Numbered from the stretch's first letter, positions 51,393 to 58,252 are shown. The stretch: 64,000 nucleotides of DNA from JBEVOS01 sp964563395 (GCA_964563395.1 CAZLWK010000011.1:1-64000); one strand, 5' to 3'. Numbers and translations: made by a program. The notes: generated from the sequence alone by a model not told the origin.

Positions 51393-53006
51393 CTACGGAT
51401 CGATGCTCGTGGGATAGGTCGGCGCGCGGCGCGCCCGCGTGCGCTGTTCGAATGCATAGGCGTAGCCGATCAGCTTGGCCTCGCTCCAGGCGGCGCCGAA
51501 AATCGACAGCCCGACAGGAAGCCCGCGCACCGCGCCCATCGGCACACTGATGTGCGGATAGCCCGCAATCGCCGCATAGCCCGATGCGCCGCCGAGAAAA
51601 TGATCGCCAAGCACGGTGTCGCTGGTCCAGGCCGGTTGCCCGCTGGGCGCGACGATGGCGTCGAGCGCGTGCGCGGCGAACATGGAATCAATCCCCTCCG
51701 CGCGCGCCAGTCTCTGCGCCAAAGCGCGCGCTTCGAGATACGCCGGATCATCGATGCCCTTGGTCGCTTCGGCCAGGAGAAATATGTCTTGGCCGAACAG
51801 CGCCATTTCGCGCGGTTCGTTTGCATTGAAGGCGATGATGTCGGCCAGCGTGCGTGCGCGCACCGAAGGCGGCGTCCTTTCCAGATAGGCGTTGAGGCCG
51901 TGCTTGAATTCCGTCAGCAGCACGGCGAATTCCGCCTCGCTCATCGCGTCGCGATCGGACGGCGCTTCCGTGATCTCCACCAGCGTCGCGCCCGCCTCTG
52001 TCAACGCCGCGAGCGCCGCATTGAACGCAGCGTCGACCTCGGGGTGATAGCCGGCGAGAAAGCGCGCCACGCCGATGCGCGCGCCGCGCAGCGCGTCCGC
52101 GTTTAGCGCGGCGGCATAATCGGCGCGGCGTGCATCCGCCTCGGCGGTCGCTGGATCGGCGGGATCGATTCCCGCGATCGCGGTCAGCAGCGCGGCGGCG
52201 TCAGCTACGGTGCGCGCCATCGGCCCCGCCGTGTCCTGCGCCGCGCTGATCGGAATGATGTGCGTGCGCGAGACGAGGCCGACCGTCGGTTTAATGCCGA
52301 CGATCCCGTTCACGTTCGACGGGCAGATGATGGAGCCGTCCGTTTCCGTACCGATCGCTGCGGCTGCAAGGCTCGCCGCCACGGCCGCGCCCGAACCGGA
52401 GCTCGATCCGCACGGATTGCGGTCGAGCGCGTAGGGATTGCGCGTGCGCCCGCCGAGCGCGCTCCAGCCGCTGGTGGAGAAATTCGAGCGGATGTTCGCC
52501 CATTCGCTGAGATTGGTTTTTCCCAGAATGATCGCGCCGGCTTCGCGCAGCCGCGCCACAAGCGGCGCATCCCGGCCGGTGACGTTGTCCGCAAGCGCAA
52601 GCGAGCCCGCCGTCGTCGGCATGGGATCCCGGGTTTCGATATTGTCCTTGATGAGGATCGGCACGCCATGCAGCGGGCCGCGCACGCGCCCGGCGCGCCG
52701 CTCCACGTCAAGCGCGCGCGCGTCCATCAGCGCGTTGGGATTGAGCGCGATCACGCTGTTGAGGCGCGGGCCGCGCCGATCGATCTGTTCGATGCGGCGC
52801 AGATAGGCGCGCACCAGCCGTTCCGAATTGGTGCGCCCCGCCTCAAGATCGGCGCGCAGATCGGCGATGGAGCGCTCTTCCACGCGCGTCTGCGCGTTCG
52901 ACGGCGCGGCCAGGAGCAGCGCGGCCACAAGAAACGCCGCGAAGGCGGCAAGGCCTTTGGGGCTGAGACGGAGGAGACGGTGCGCGCGGCGCTCGATGCT
53001 GGGCAT
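51393..53006 (-). CDS. Secreted amidase-signature-family hydrolase
   Basis: A 537-residue protein started at ATG 53006. Residues about 1-38 are a signal peptide (basic start, then AAFAAFLVAALLLAAPSNAQ), so it acts in the periplasm or outside. The amidase triad is complete: Lys in VPILIKDNIETRD near 118, and the two serines in NPCGSSSGSGAAVAASL near 193-209 with GTETDGSIICPS. Such enzymes hydrolyse amides or peptide amides. It follows the glycosyltransferase gene by 11 bases and precedes the alpha/beta hydrolase. Confidence 0.94.
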   Translation of the reverse strand: MPSIERRAHRLLRLSPKGLAAFAAFLVAALLLAAPSNAQTRVEERSIADLRADLEAGRTNSERLVRAYLRRIEQIDRRGPRLNSVIALNPNALMDARALDVERRAGRVRGPLHGVPILIKDNIETRDPMPTTAGSLALADNVTGRDAPLVARLREAGAIILGKTNLSEWANIRSNFSTSGWSALGGRTRNPYALDRNPCGSSSGSGAAVAASLAAAAIGTETDGSIICPSNVNGIVGIKPTVGLVSRTHIIPISAAQDTAGPMARTVADAAALLTAIAGIDPADPATAEADARRADYAAALNADALRGARIGVARFLAGYHPEVDAAFNAALAALTEAGATLVEITEAPSDRDAMSEAEFAVLLTEFKHGLNAYLERTPPSVRARTLADIIAFNANEPREMALFGQDIFLLAEATKGIDDPAYLEARALAQRLARAEGIDSMFAAHALDAIVAPSGQPAWTSDTVLGDHFLGGASGYAAIAGYPHISVPMGAVRGLPVGLSIFGAAWSEAKLIGYAYAFEQRTRARRAPTYPTSIDP

Positions 53007-53017
53007 AGGGAACCTGA

Positions 53018-54043
53018 TCAGTGTGCAAGCTCTATGAATTCCCGTGCCGCCCGCGCCCATTCCAGCTTGGGCCGTGTCGCAAGCGCGTTCGCTGAAAGGC
53101 GAGACCAAAGCGCGTCGTCCGTCAACACCTCGACGGCGCGCGCGCAGAAGGCGTCGTCCTCGGTTTCAACGAAGCCGGTCTCCTGGTGGATAACGCGTTC
53201 GCCCACCGAGCCGACGGGCTTCACCACGGCGGGCACGCCCATGGCCTGCGCTTCCCCAACCGCAAGGCAGAAGGTTTCGCCAAGATCACCGAGATAGAGC
53301 AGCGCGCGCGCTTGAGCGAGCTCGACGGCGAGCTCGGCCTTGGCGATCGGCGCGCGCAGCACAACGCCGTGCCGGGCGGTTTCGCGCGCCTGCGCCAGAA
53401 CGGCCGCCATTTGATCGGCCTTGACGCCGCCATAGGTGGCTGGGCCGGAGAATATGTGCAGCTCGGCGCTCGGCGCGTGCGGCCTGATCTTGTCGCGCCA
53501 AAGCGCAATCAGCTTGTCGAGGCTACGCAGCGGATTGGACGTGAAGAGCGCGCGCGGCGGCGGGGGATCGCCCGCCGCGCGGGGCGTATCGAGAAACGGC
53601 CGCTCGATCCCGTAGGGAATGACGTGACGCCCGCCATCGGGGGTCCAGCGCGGCGCCGTGCTCGCATGCGAGGGGCCGAGAAACACGACCTTCGGCCGCT
53701 TGAGCGCGACGGGCAAGGCATAGCGCGGCTTGGCCAGGAATTGGGCCGGATTGTGCAGCCAGAACACCAGCGCGCCCGCCTTGACCGGGCGCGACAGCAG
53801 CTTCGGCGTGCGGCTTGCGATGTAAAGATCGGCCTGCTCCGGCCAGGGCGCGTCGAGCGGGCGCCAGCGCACGCCGCGCTCGCTCATGTTGCGCGCCCCG
53901 ACCGCGCGCGCCTCCACCTCATGGCCGAGCGACGCCATGGCCTCGCTGAGCGCCACGAAGGCGCTTTCAGCCCCGCCGAGCGGACGCTCGCGCGGCGTGC
54001 GGCCATCGAAGGATATGCCCTGGTCGGCGAGGAGGATGCGCAT
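53018..54043 (-). CDS. Glycosyltransferase, GT-B fold (GT4-like)
   Basis: A 341-residue protein started at ATG 54043 (MRILLADQGISFDGR); GGTGGA precedes it at good spacing, while ATG 54052 would add three residues. The N-terminal domain has RPLGGAESAFVALSEAMASL. The C-terminal donor-binding domain has RALFTSNPLRSLDKLIALW, GETFCLAVGEAQAMGVPAVV and a following VGERVIHQETGFV, the usual 'E.....G.PVV....G' pattern. Substrates are unknown; there are no other polysaccharide genes nearby. Confidence 0.85.
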   Translation of the reverse strand: MRILLADQGISFDGRTPRERPLGGAESAFVALSEAMASLGHEVEARAVGARNMSERGVRWRPLDAPWPEQADLYIASRTPKLLSRPVKAGALVFWLHNPAQFLAKPRYALPVALKRPKVVFLGPSHASTAPRWTPDGGRHVIPYGIERPFLDTPRAAGDPPPPRALFTSNPLRSLDKLIALWRDKIRPHAPSAELHIFSGPATYGGVKADQMAAVLAQARETARHGVVLRAPIAKAELAVELAQARALLYLGDLGETFCLAVGEAQAMGVPAVVKPVGSVGERVIHQETGFVETEDDAFCARAVEVLTDDALWSRLSANALATRPKLEWARAAREFIELAH

Positions 54044-54066
54044 CGCGCGCATCCACCCGCTTTCTT

Positions 54067-54474
54067 CTACTTCTTCAAGAGGTCGCGGATTTCCGTGAGG
54101 AGCTTGATGTCCTCCGGCGGGGCGGGCGGCGGCGCGGGGGCCGCCTCCTGCTGGCGGCGTAGCCGGTTCATGCCCTTGACCAGCATGAAGATCACCCAGG
54201 CGACGATGGCGAAGCTGATGCAGGCGTTGATGAATTTGCCATAGGCGATCTGCACGGGCTCGGCGTCGGGCGCCGCGCCCGGCTGCGGCGGCAGCGTGAT
54301 GGCGAGCTCGGAAAAGTCGATCCCGCCCGTGACCCAGCCGATCGGCGGCATGATCACGTCATTGACGAGCGAGGTGACGATCGACCCGAACGCCGCCCCG
54401 ATGATCACGCCGACGGCGAGATCGACAACGTTGCCCTTGAGGGCGAAATCGCGAAATTCTTGAAGGATCGACAT
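54067..54474 (-). CDS. mscL: Large-conductance mechanosensitive channel
   Basis: A 135-residue osmotic safety valve forming a pentamer in the inner membrane. Helix S1 and TM1 are MSILQEFRDFALKGNVVDLA and GVIIGAAFGSIVTSLVNDVI, then a periplasmic loop, then TM2 AYGKFINACISFAIVAWVIF. The C-terminal helix PEDIKLLTEIRDLLKK is also standard. ATG 54474 gives the canonical N-terminus; upstream frame is not conserved in type. Confidence 0.97.
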   Translation of the reverse strand: MSILQEFRDFALKGNVVDLAVGVIIGAAFGSIVTSLVNDVIMPPIGWVTGGIDFSELAITLPPQPGAAPDAEPVQIAYGKFINACISFAIVAWVIFMLVKGMNRLRRQQEAAPAPPPAPPEDIKLLTEIRDLLKK

Positions 54475-54627
54475 CCAAGCGTCCCCGTCCGCCGCGGCCC
54501 CTACGCCGCGCGCTCGCATGCCAGCATTCGGCGCGGGAAACCAGATGGTGCTCCAAGCGTATCTGGTTCGGCCGGCCGCCCGCGCCTAAGGTGCGCGCCT
54601 GAGGGCCGGGGCGCGTTGGAGCAGCCC

Positions 54628-54861
54628 ATGAGCGAAGTGCATTATCACATCGTCGAACATGACGGCGGTTGGACGTTCAAGGTCGGCGATGTGTTCGGCG
54701 CCACCTATCGCACCCGCGCCGACGCGGAGGCCGCCGCCAGCCGCGCCGCGCGCGAACAGCGTGTCCCGTCCGAGCCCGCCGAGATCGAGTGGGAGGACGA
54801 CAAGGGCCGTTGGCATGTCGAACATTCCGATGGCGAGCCGCCACAAACGGACGTTGACTGA
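54628..54861 (+). CDS. DUF2188-family small protein
   Basis: A 77-residue acidic protein. It has the family pattern YHIVEHDGGWTFKVGDVFGA, then TYRTRADAEAAASRAAREQR and a final strand (EIEWEDDKGRWHVEHS). Function is unknown; the fold is a small beta-alpha-beta unit often found as a single gene. ATG 54628 is preceded by a weak TTGGAG. A strong hairpin just downstream separates it from the peptide genes. Confidence 0.85.
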   Translation: MSEVHYHIVEHDGGWTFKVGDVFGATYRTRADAEAAASRAAREQRVPSEPAEIEWEDDKGRWHVEHSDGEPPQTDVD

Positions 54862-54870
54862 ACGCGAAAA

Positions 54871-54892
54871 GGCCCGGCGTCGCCGCCGGGCC
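54871..54892. terminator. Bidirectional terminator
   Basis: GGCCCGGC (54871-54878) pairs with GCCGGGCC (54885-54892), loop GTCGCC. AAAA lies on the left and TTCT on the right, so it can end transcription both of the DUF2188 gene (+) and of the peptide genes (-). Confidence 0.75.
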
Positions 54893-54922
54893 TTCTGTGC
54901 CGCAGAGAGACCCTTAGGAGTC

Positions 54923-55015
54923 TTACGCGACGATCAAAGCGGCTTGCGCAACGGTGGCGTAGGCGGCCGGCGTGAACACGGCGATGGCGGCGAGAAGGGC
55001 GAAAATCTTGGTCAT
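54923..55015 (-). CDS. Tiny hydrophobic peptide gene, copy 1
   Basis: A 30-codon frame with start and stop (ATG at 55013-55015, TAA at 54923-54925). The peptide begins MTKIFALLAAIAVFTP and continues AAYATVAQAALIVA: one Lys, a hydrophobic core and an AYA/T or AQA/A signal-peptidase-like site. Compared with copy 3 it has six synonymous codon changes and one Leu/Ile change at residue 7, strong evidence that it is translated. Its leader differs from those of copies 2 and 3 (weak GGAAG, no GGTCTCT hairpin). It is the last gene before the terminator at 54871. The family is not known to me; secreted peptide or type I toxin-like membrane peptide are both possible. Confidence 0.7.
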   Translation of the reverse strand: MTKIFALLAAIAVFTPAAYATVAQAALIVA

Positions 55016-55040
55016 GGCGCTGGGCTTTCTTCCGGAGCTG

Positions 55041-55072
55041 GGGGCTTAGGCGACGAGGGGCTTACGCGACGA
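55041..55072. repeat. 16-bp tandem duplication at the 3' end of peptide copy 2
   Basis: GGGGCTTAGGCGACGA (55041-55056) is followed directly by GGGGCTTACGCGACGA (55057-55072), 15 of 16 identical. The second unit contains the stop codon of copy 2. It looks like a slippage or recombination footprint. Confidence 0.7.
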
Positions 55073-55220
55073 TCAGGGCGGCTTGGGCGACGGTGGCGTA
55101 GGCGGCCGGGGTGANNNNNNNNNNNNNNNNNNNNNNNNNNNNNNNNNNNNNNNNNNNNNNNNNNNNNNNNNNNNNNNNNNNNNNNNNNNNNNNNNNNNNN
55201 NNNNNNNNNNNNNNGGTCAT
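55062..55220 (-). CDS. Tiny hydrophobic peptide gene, copy 2, interrupted by the assembly gap
   Basis: The 3' part (55062-55114) encodes TPAAYATVAQAALIVA and stop, base-identical to copy 3. The 5' part (55215-55220) supplies the ATG at 55218-55220 and the next codon. Between them lie 100 N. If this is a single copy, only 34 bases are really missing; if the gap hides more units, the array is longer. The 49-base leader upstream is identical to that of copy 3. The gene lies downstream of the MBL-fold gene on the same strand. Confidence 0.65.
   Translation of the reverse strand: MTXXXXXXXXXXXXXXXXXXXXXXXXXXXXXXXXXXTPAAYATVAQAALIVA
55115..55214. other. Assembly gap of 100 N
   Basis: Exactly 100 N, the conventional placeholder for a gap of unknown length. 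It falls inside the second repeat of the tiny peptide gene, so the repeat itself is the probable cause of the assembly break. Confidence 0.95.
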
Positions 55221-55269
55221 CTCTGGTCTCTCCTTCGGCCCGAAGCGTCATCGCTTCGTTGAAGAGACC
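55221..55269 (-). promoter_or_regulatory. Structured leader of peptide copy 2
   Basis: Identical over 49 bases to the leader at 57999-58047. Read as RNA it has outer arms GGUCUCU and AGAGACC, an inner hairpin CGAAGCG/CGCUUCG with loop AUGA, and an alternative hairpin CUUCG/CGAAG that uses part of the inner one. The Shine-Dalgarno AAGGAG overlaps the 3' arms, nine bases from the ATG, so folding would hide it. Confidence 0.65.
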
Positions 55270-55293
55270 CTAGGCCCGCCCCCAACGGGCCGA

Positions 55294-55309
55294 TGTGACC
55301 GGGGACACA
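55294..55309. promoter_or_regulatory. CRP/FNR-like palindrome upstream of peptide copy 2
   Basis: TGTGACCGGGGACACA matches the form TGTGA-N6-TCACA at nine of ten defined positions. An equivalent site stands at the same relative place upstream of copy 3. It lies just after the MBL gene stop. Confidence 0.5.
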
Positions 55310-55322
55310 GGACGCGTGAAGG

Positions 55323-56195
55323 CTAGGCGCGCTGCGCCGCGCCGAGACGGTTTATCGGCAGCTTCAGATAGATTTGCCCATCGTCCTCCGGCGGCGGCAA
55401 AGCGCCCGCGCGAATGTTCACTTGCAACGATGGAAGGATCAGCACCGGCGGCGCGAGTGTCGCGTCGCGGGCGCGCCGCATCGTCACGAAGGCATCTTCA
55501 TCGACGCCGTCACGCACATGCACATTATGCGCGCGTTGCGCCGCCACGCTCGATTCCCAAGCGGGTTCCGTCCTGCCCGCTGGCAAATAATCGTGGCCCA
55601 CGAAGATGCGCGTCGTGCTTGGCAGATCGAGGATGCGGCGGATCGATCGATAAAGCGCGCCTGCATCGCCGCCCGGAAAGTCCGCGCGCGCGGTGCCATA
55701 ATCCGGCATGAACATCGTGTCGCCGACGAAGGCGGCGTCATCCACGAGATAGGTCACGCAGGCCGGCGTGTGGCCCGGCGTGAACAGGACGCGCGCTTCA
55801 AGCGCGCCGATCTTGAACGTCGCGCCATCATCGAACAGCGCGTCGAAGGCATGCGCCGCGTTCAAATCCTTGGCGTTGAACAGCGGCCCGAATGCGTGCT
55901 GCACCTCCGCGATCCGCGCGCCCGCGCCAACCTTCGCGCCCGTCTTGCGGCGCACATAATCGGCGGCCGAAAGGTGGTCGGCATGCGCATGGGTTTCGAG
56001 CACCCAGACGATGCGCAGGCCGCGCGCACTCGCCGCGGCCAAGACCGCGTCAGCTGAGTGGGTGGAAAGCCTAGCCGCCTTCGGCTCGAAATCGAGCACG
56101 GGATCGATCAGCGCGGCCTCTCCGCTGACCGGATCGGCGACGAGGTACGTCACCGTCGCGGTGTTCGGATCGAAGAAGGCTTGGATGTCGGCCAT
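55323..56195 (-). CDS. blh: MBL-fold persulfide dioxygenase-like hydrolase (Blh/ETHE1 type)
   Basis: A 290-residue metallo-beta-lactamase-fold protein. The metal motif is THAHADHLSAADYV near residues 69-82, with later ligands in LFTPGHTPACVTYL, FVGDTMFMPDYGTARADF and IFVGHDYLPAG. The DYGTARADF segment and the partnership with a BigR-type repressor point to the Blh/persulfide dioxygenase group, which oxidises glutathione persulfide to sulfite. SD AAAGGAG precedes the ATG. It diverges from the repressor across a shared operator, and the peptide copies 2 and 1 follow it. Confidence 0.9.
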   Translation of the reverse strand: MADIQAFFDPNTATVTYLVADPVSGEAALIDPVLDFEPKAARLSTHSADAVLAAASARGLRIVWVLETHAHADHLSAADYVRRKTGAKVGAGARIAEVQHAFGPLFNAKDLNAAHAFDALFDDGATFKIGALEARVLFTPGHTPACVTYLVDDAAFVGDTMFMPDYGTARADFPGGDAGALYRSIRRILDLPSTTRIFVGHDYLPAGRTEPAWESSVAAQRAHNVHVRDGVDEDAFVTMRRARDATLAPPVLILPSLQVNIRAGALPPPEDDGQIYLKLPINRLGAAQRA

Positions 56196-56221
56196 GGCTG
56201 GCTCCTTTTTGCGATGGCCCC

Positions 56222-56263
56222 AATATATTAGATATTGCTAAATTAGCAAGAGATGATATATAG
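56222..56263. promoter_or_regulatory. BigR-type operator with two divergent promoters
   Basis: A perfect palindrome TTGCTAA-A-TTAGCAA spans 56235-56249. Each arm doubles as a -35 (TTGCTA). Rightward, a 16-base spacer leads to TATATA (56257-56262); leftward, a 16-base spacer leads to TATATT (complement of 56222-56227). An overlapping TTAG-N6-CTAA repeat (56228-56241) also fits this AT-rich operator class. One bound dimer would shut off both directions. Confidence 0.75.
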
Positions 56264-56268
56264 GCGCC

Positions 56269-56592
56269 ATGCTTGCTTTGACCGAAACCGATCGCGCCCG
56301 TTTCGAGGCCAGCGCCGCCGCTGCGGCCAACCTTCTGCGCACGCTCGCCAATGAGCGCCGCCTGCTGATCCTGTGTCAGCTAGGGGAGGGCGAATTGAGC
56401 GTGGGCGCGCTTCAGGCCCGGCTCGGCCTTTCGCAATCGGCGCTGTCCCAGCACCTCGCGCTCTTGCGGGAGGAGGGGCTCGTCGCCACTCGGCGCGAAG
56501 GCCAGATGATCCATTATCGCATCGTTGATCCGAACGCCGTGCGCGTCATCGCAACCCTTGCCGAAATCTTCTGTCCGGAGCCGACATCATGA
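56269..56592 (+). CDS. bigR: ArsR-family persulfide-sensing repressor (BigR/SqrR type)
   Basis: A 107-residue winged-helix repressor. The recognition helix is in LSQSALSQHLALLREEGLVA at about 54-73. Two cysteines, C36 (LLILCQLGEGELSV) and C102 (AEIFCPEPTS), match the reactive pair of BigR/SqrR that forms a di- or polysulfide bond and releases DNA. No arsenic-site cysteines are present. The predicted start of transcription falls on the ATG, so the message is probably leaderless. It is followed by the rhodanese gene with a four-base overlap. Confidence 0.9.
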   Translation: MLALTETDRARFEASAAAAANLLRTLANERRLLILCQLGEGELSVGALQARLGLSQSALSQHLALLREEGLVATRREGQMIHYRIVDPNAVRVIATLAEIFCPEPTS

Positions 56593-57113
56593 CTTTGAAA
56601 CCGATCACGCCTGAGGCGCTCGCCGCGGACCTTTCCGCCGGCGGCGTCACGCTCATCGACATTCGAGACCCTGACGAATTCGCGCGCGAGCACATCGCCG
56701 GCGCCGTCTCCATGCCAGTCGCGAGCATCGCCGCCTCCGGCTTGGCGCTGGAGCCGCGCGGCAAGGTGGTGTTCCATTGCAAGTCCGGCATGCGCACCGC
56801 GACGCATTGCGCGACGCTGGCGGCCCACGTCGACGGCGAGGCCTACATGCTTACGGGCGGCATCGAGGCGTGGAAGCAACAGGGCCGTCGCGTCATCACC
56901 GACAAGGCCGCGCCCTTGGAGCTCAATCGCCAGGTTCAAATCACGATCGGCGTGCTCGTGCTCGTCGGCGCCGCGCTCGCCGCCTTCGCGCATCCCGGCT
57001 TTATCCTCGCGCCGGCTTTCTTCGGCGCGGGCCTTTTGTTCGCCGGCTTGAGCGGCTGGTGCGGCATGGCCAAGGTCTTGGCCGCCGCGCCGTGGAACAG
57101 GCGCGCCGTGTGA
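56589..57113 (+). CDS. Rhodanese fused to DUF2892 membrane segment (YgaP-like)
   Basis: A 174-residue protein. Residues about 1-105 are a rhodanese domain (VTLIDIRDPDEFAREHIAGA) with the active-site loop CKSGMRT at about 64-70, which carries a persulfide. Residues about 115-165 are two membrane helices (IGVLVLVGAALAAFAHPG and FILAPAFFGAGLLFAGLSG) followed by CGMAKVL, the DUF2892 pattern of YgaP. It would transfer sulfane sulfur at the inner membrane. It is coupled to bigR by ATGA and to the TauE gene by TGATG. Confidence 0.92.
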   Translation: MTLKPITPEALAADLSAGGVTLIDIRDPDEFAREHIAGAVSMPVASIAASGLALEPRGKVVFHCKSGMRTATHCATLAAHVDGEAYMLTGGIEAWKQQGRRVITDKAAPLELNRQVQITIGVLVLVGAALAAFAHPGFILAPAFFGAGLLFAGLSGWCGMAKVLAAAPWNRRAV

Positions 57114-57895
57114 TGTTGACGCTGAGCCCCGAGGTCATCGCCGCCACGATCGCCAGCGGGGCGGCTGTCGGCCTCCTGCTCGCTCTGTTCGGCGGCGGCG
57201 GCTCCGTGCTCGCCGCGCCCCTGCTGCTTTATGTCGTCGGCGTGGAAGATCCGCACGTCGCCATTGGCACCTCGGCGGCGGCGGTGGCTGCGAACGCCGC
57301 GCTGAATCTCGTCGGGCATTGGCGCGGCGGCCGCGTGAAATGGCCCTGCGCGACCGTGTTCGCGGTGTCGGGGCTGCTTGGCGCCTTCCTTGGTTCAAGC
57401 ATCGCGAAATTGGTCGATGGTCGTGCGCTTCTGCTCGCTTTCGCGGCGGCGATGGCCGCGATCGCACTCTCAATGCTGCGCAAGCCAAAATCGGAGGGCG
57501 ATCCGGACGTGCACATCAATGCGCGCCTAATGGCGCGCTTGGCGCCGCTGGGACTAGGGACCGGGCTCGCGGCTGGCTTTTTCGGCATTGGCGGCGGGTT
57601 CTTGATCGTTCCCGGTCTCATGCTCGCCACGGGCATGACCATCGCCAACGCGACGGCGTCATCCTTGGTCTCGGTGACGATTTTCGGTGTGGCGACATCC
57701 GCGAATTATGCGGCGTCCGGCCTTGTCGATTGGCGCCTCGCTGCGCTGTTGCTCGCGGGCGGCGCATTGGGCGGCGCGATCGGTCTTGTGGCGGCCAAGC
57801 GCCTCGCGGAGCGCGCTTTGCTGGCGCGGCGTGGCTTCGCGGTGTTCGTTCTGTGCGCGGCGGCGTACGTGGCCTGGCGTGCGAGCGGCGGGTGA
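57113..57895 (+). CDS. TauE/SafE-family sulfite/organosulfonate exporter
   Basis: A 260-residue membrane protein started at ATG 57113, which overlaps the rhodanese stop by one base. It has two repeats typical of TauE/SafE: the first opens GAAVGLLLALFGGGGSVLAA, the second GLGTGLAAGFFGIGGGFLIV near residue 150, each leading into 'P.L' and further helices. It probably exports sulfite made by the persulfide dioxygenase. It ends ten bases before the convergent peptide copy 3. Confidence 0.92.
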   Translation: MLTLSPEVIAATIASGAAVGLLLALFGGGGSVLAAPLLLYVVGVEDPHVAIGTSAAAVAANAALNLVGHWRGGRVKWPCATVFAVSGLLGAFLGSSIAKLVDGRALLLAFAAAMAAIALSMLRKPKSEGDPDVHINARLMARLAPLGLGTGLAAGFFGIGGGFLIVPGLMLATGMTIANATASSLVSVTIFGVATSANYAASGLVDWRLAALLLAGGALGGAIGLVAAKRLAERALLARRGFAVFVLCAAAYVAWRASGG

Positions 57896-57905
57896 CGCTG
57901 GGCGC

Positions 57906-57998
57906 TTACGCGACGATCAGGGCGGCTTGGGCGACGGTGGCGTAGGCGGCCGGGGTGAACACGGCGATCGCGGCGAGGATGGCGAAAATCTTGGTCAT
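57906..57998 (-). CDS. Tiny hydrophobic peptide gene, copy 3
   Basis: A 30-codon frame (ATG 57996-57998, TAA 57906-57908) encoding MTKIFAILAAIAVFTP then AAYATVAQAALIVA. The residues are those of copy 1 except Ile for Leu at position 7, while six other codons differ silently. The AAGGAG Shine-Dalgarno lies nine bases upstream inside a foldable leader, and a CRP/FNR-like palindrome lies at 58072-58087. It is in the same orientation as copies 1 and 2 but on the other side of the sulfur module. Function is unknown; a secreted peptide (cleavage after AYA at residue 20) or a small membrane toxin are the main options. Confidence 0.72.
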   Translation of the reverse strand: MTKIFAILAAIAVFTPAAYATVAQAALIVA

Positions 57999-58047
57999 CT
58001 CTGGTCTCTCCTTCGGCCCGAAGCGTCATCGCTTCGTTGAAGAGACC
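57999..58047 (-). promoter_or_regulatory. Structured leader of peptide copy 3
   Basis: Arms GGTCTCT (58003-58009) and AGAGACC (58041-58047) pair perfectly, as do CGAAGCG (58019-58025) and CGCTTCG (58030-58036). CTTCG (58011-58015) can instead pair with CGAAG (58019-58023). On the transcript the outer 3' arm and the CGAAG alternative overlap the AAGGAG ribosome-binding site. It is identical to the leader of copy 2. Confidence 0.7.
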
Positions 58048-58071
58048 ATGAGACATCCCCCTCCCGGCCGA

Positions 58072-58087
58072 TGTGACCCGGGGCACA
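58072..58087. promoter_or_regulatory. CRP/FNR-like palindrome upstream of peptide copy 3
   Basis: TGTGACCCGGGGCACA, with arms TGTG.CCC and GGG.CACA, fits TGTGA-N6-TCACA at nine of ten positions. The flanking CGGCCGA and AGGAC are also shared with the copy 2 site at 55294-55309. Confidence 0.5.
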
Positions 58088-58252
58088 GGACCGAATTTTT
58101 GCGTTGAACCACCCACGGGCGATGTTCGTGAAGGCTGCGCGGTGCTAGGTTGAAGATGGCGCGACCGACTACGCCTATTTGTCGCGCGGCTCTCTCATGA
58201 GGGTCACGACCGACTGAACTCCGCTTTACGCGGTTTGGTGTGGGGCGTTCGC

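Noticed and set aside
54923..58087. The repeated peptide region as a CRISPR array or insertion sequence
   Set aside because: There are no regular spacers, no cas genes, no transposase and no terminal inverted repeats. The repeats are coding units with leaders.
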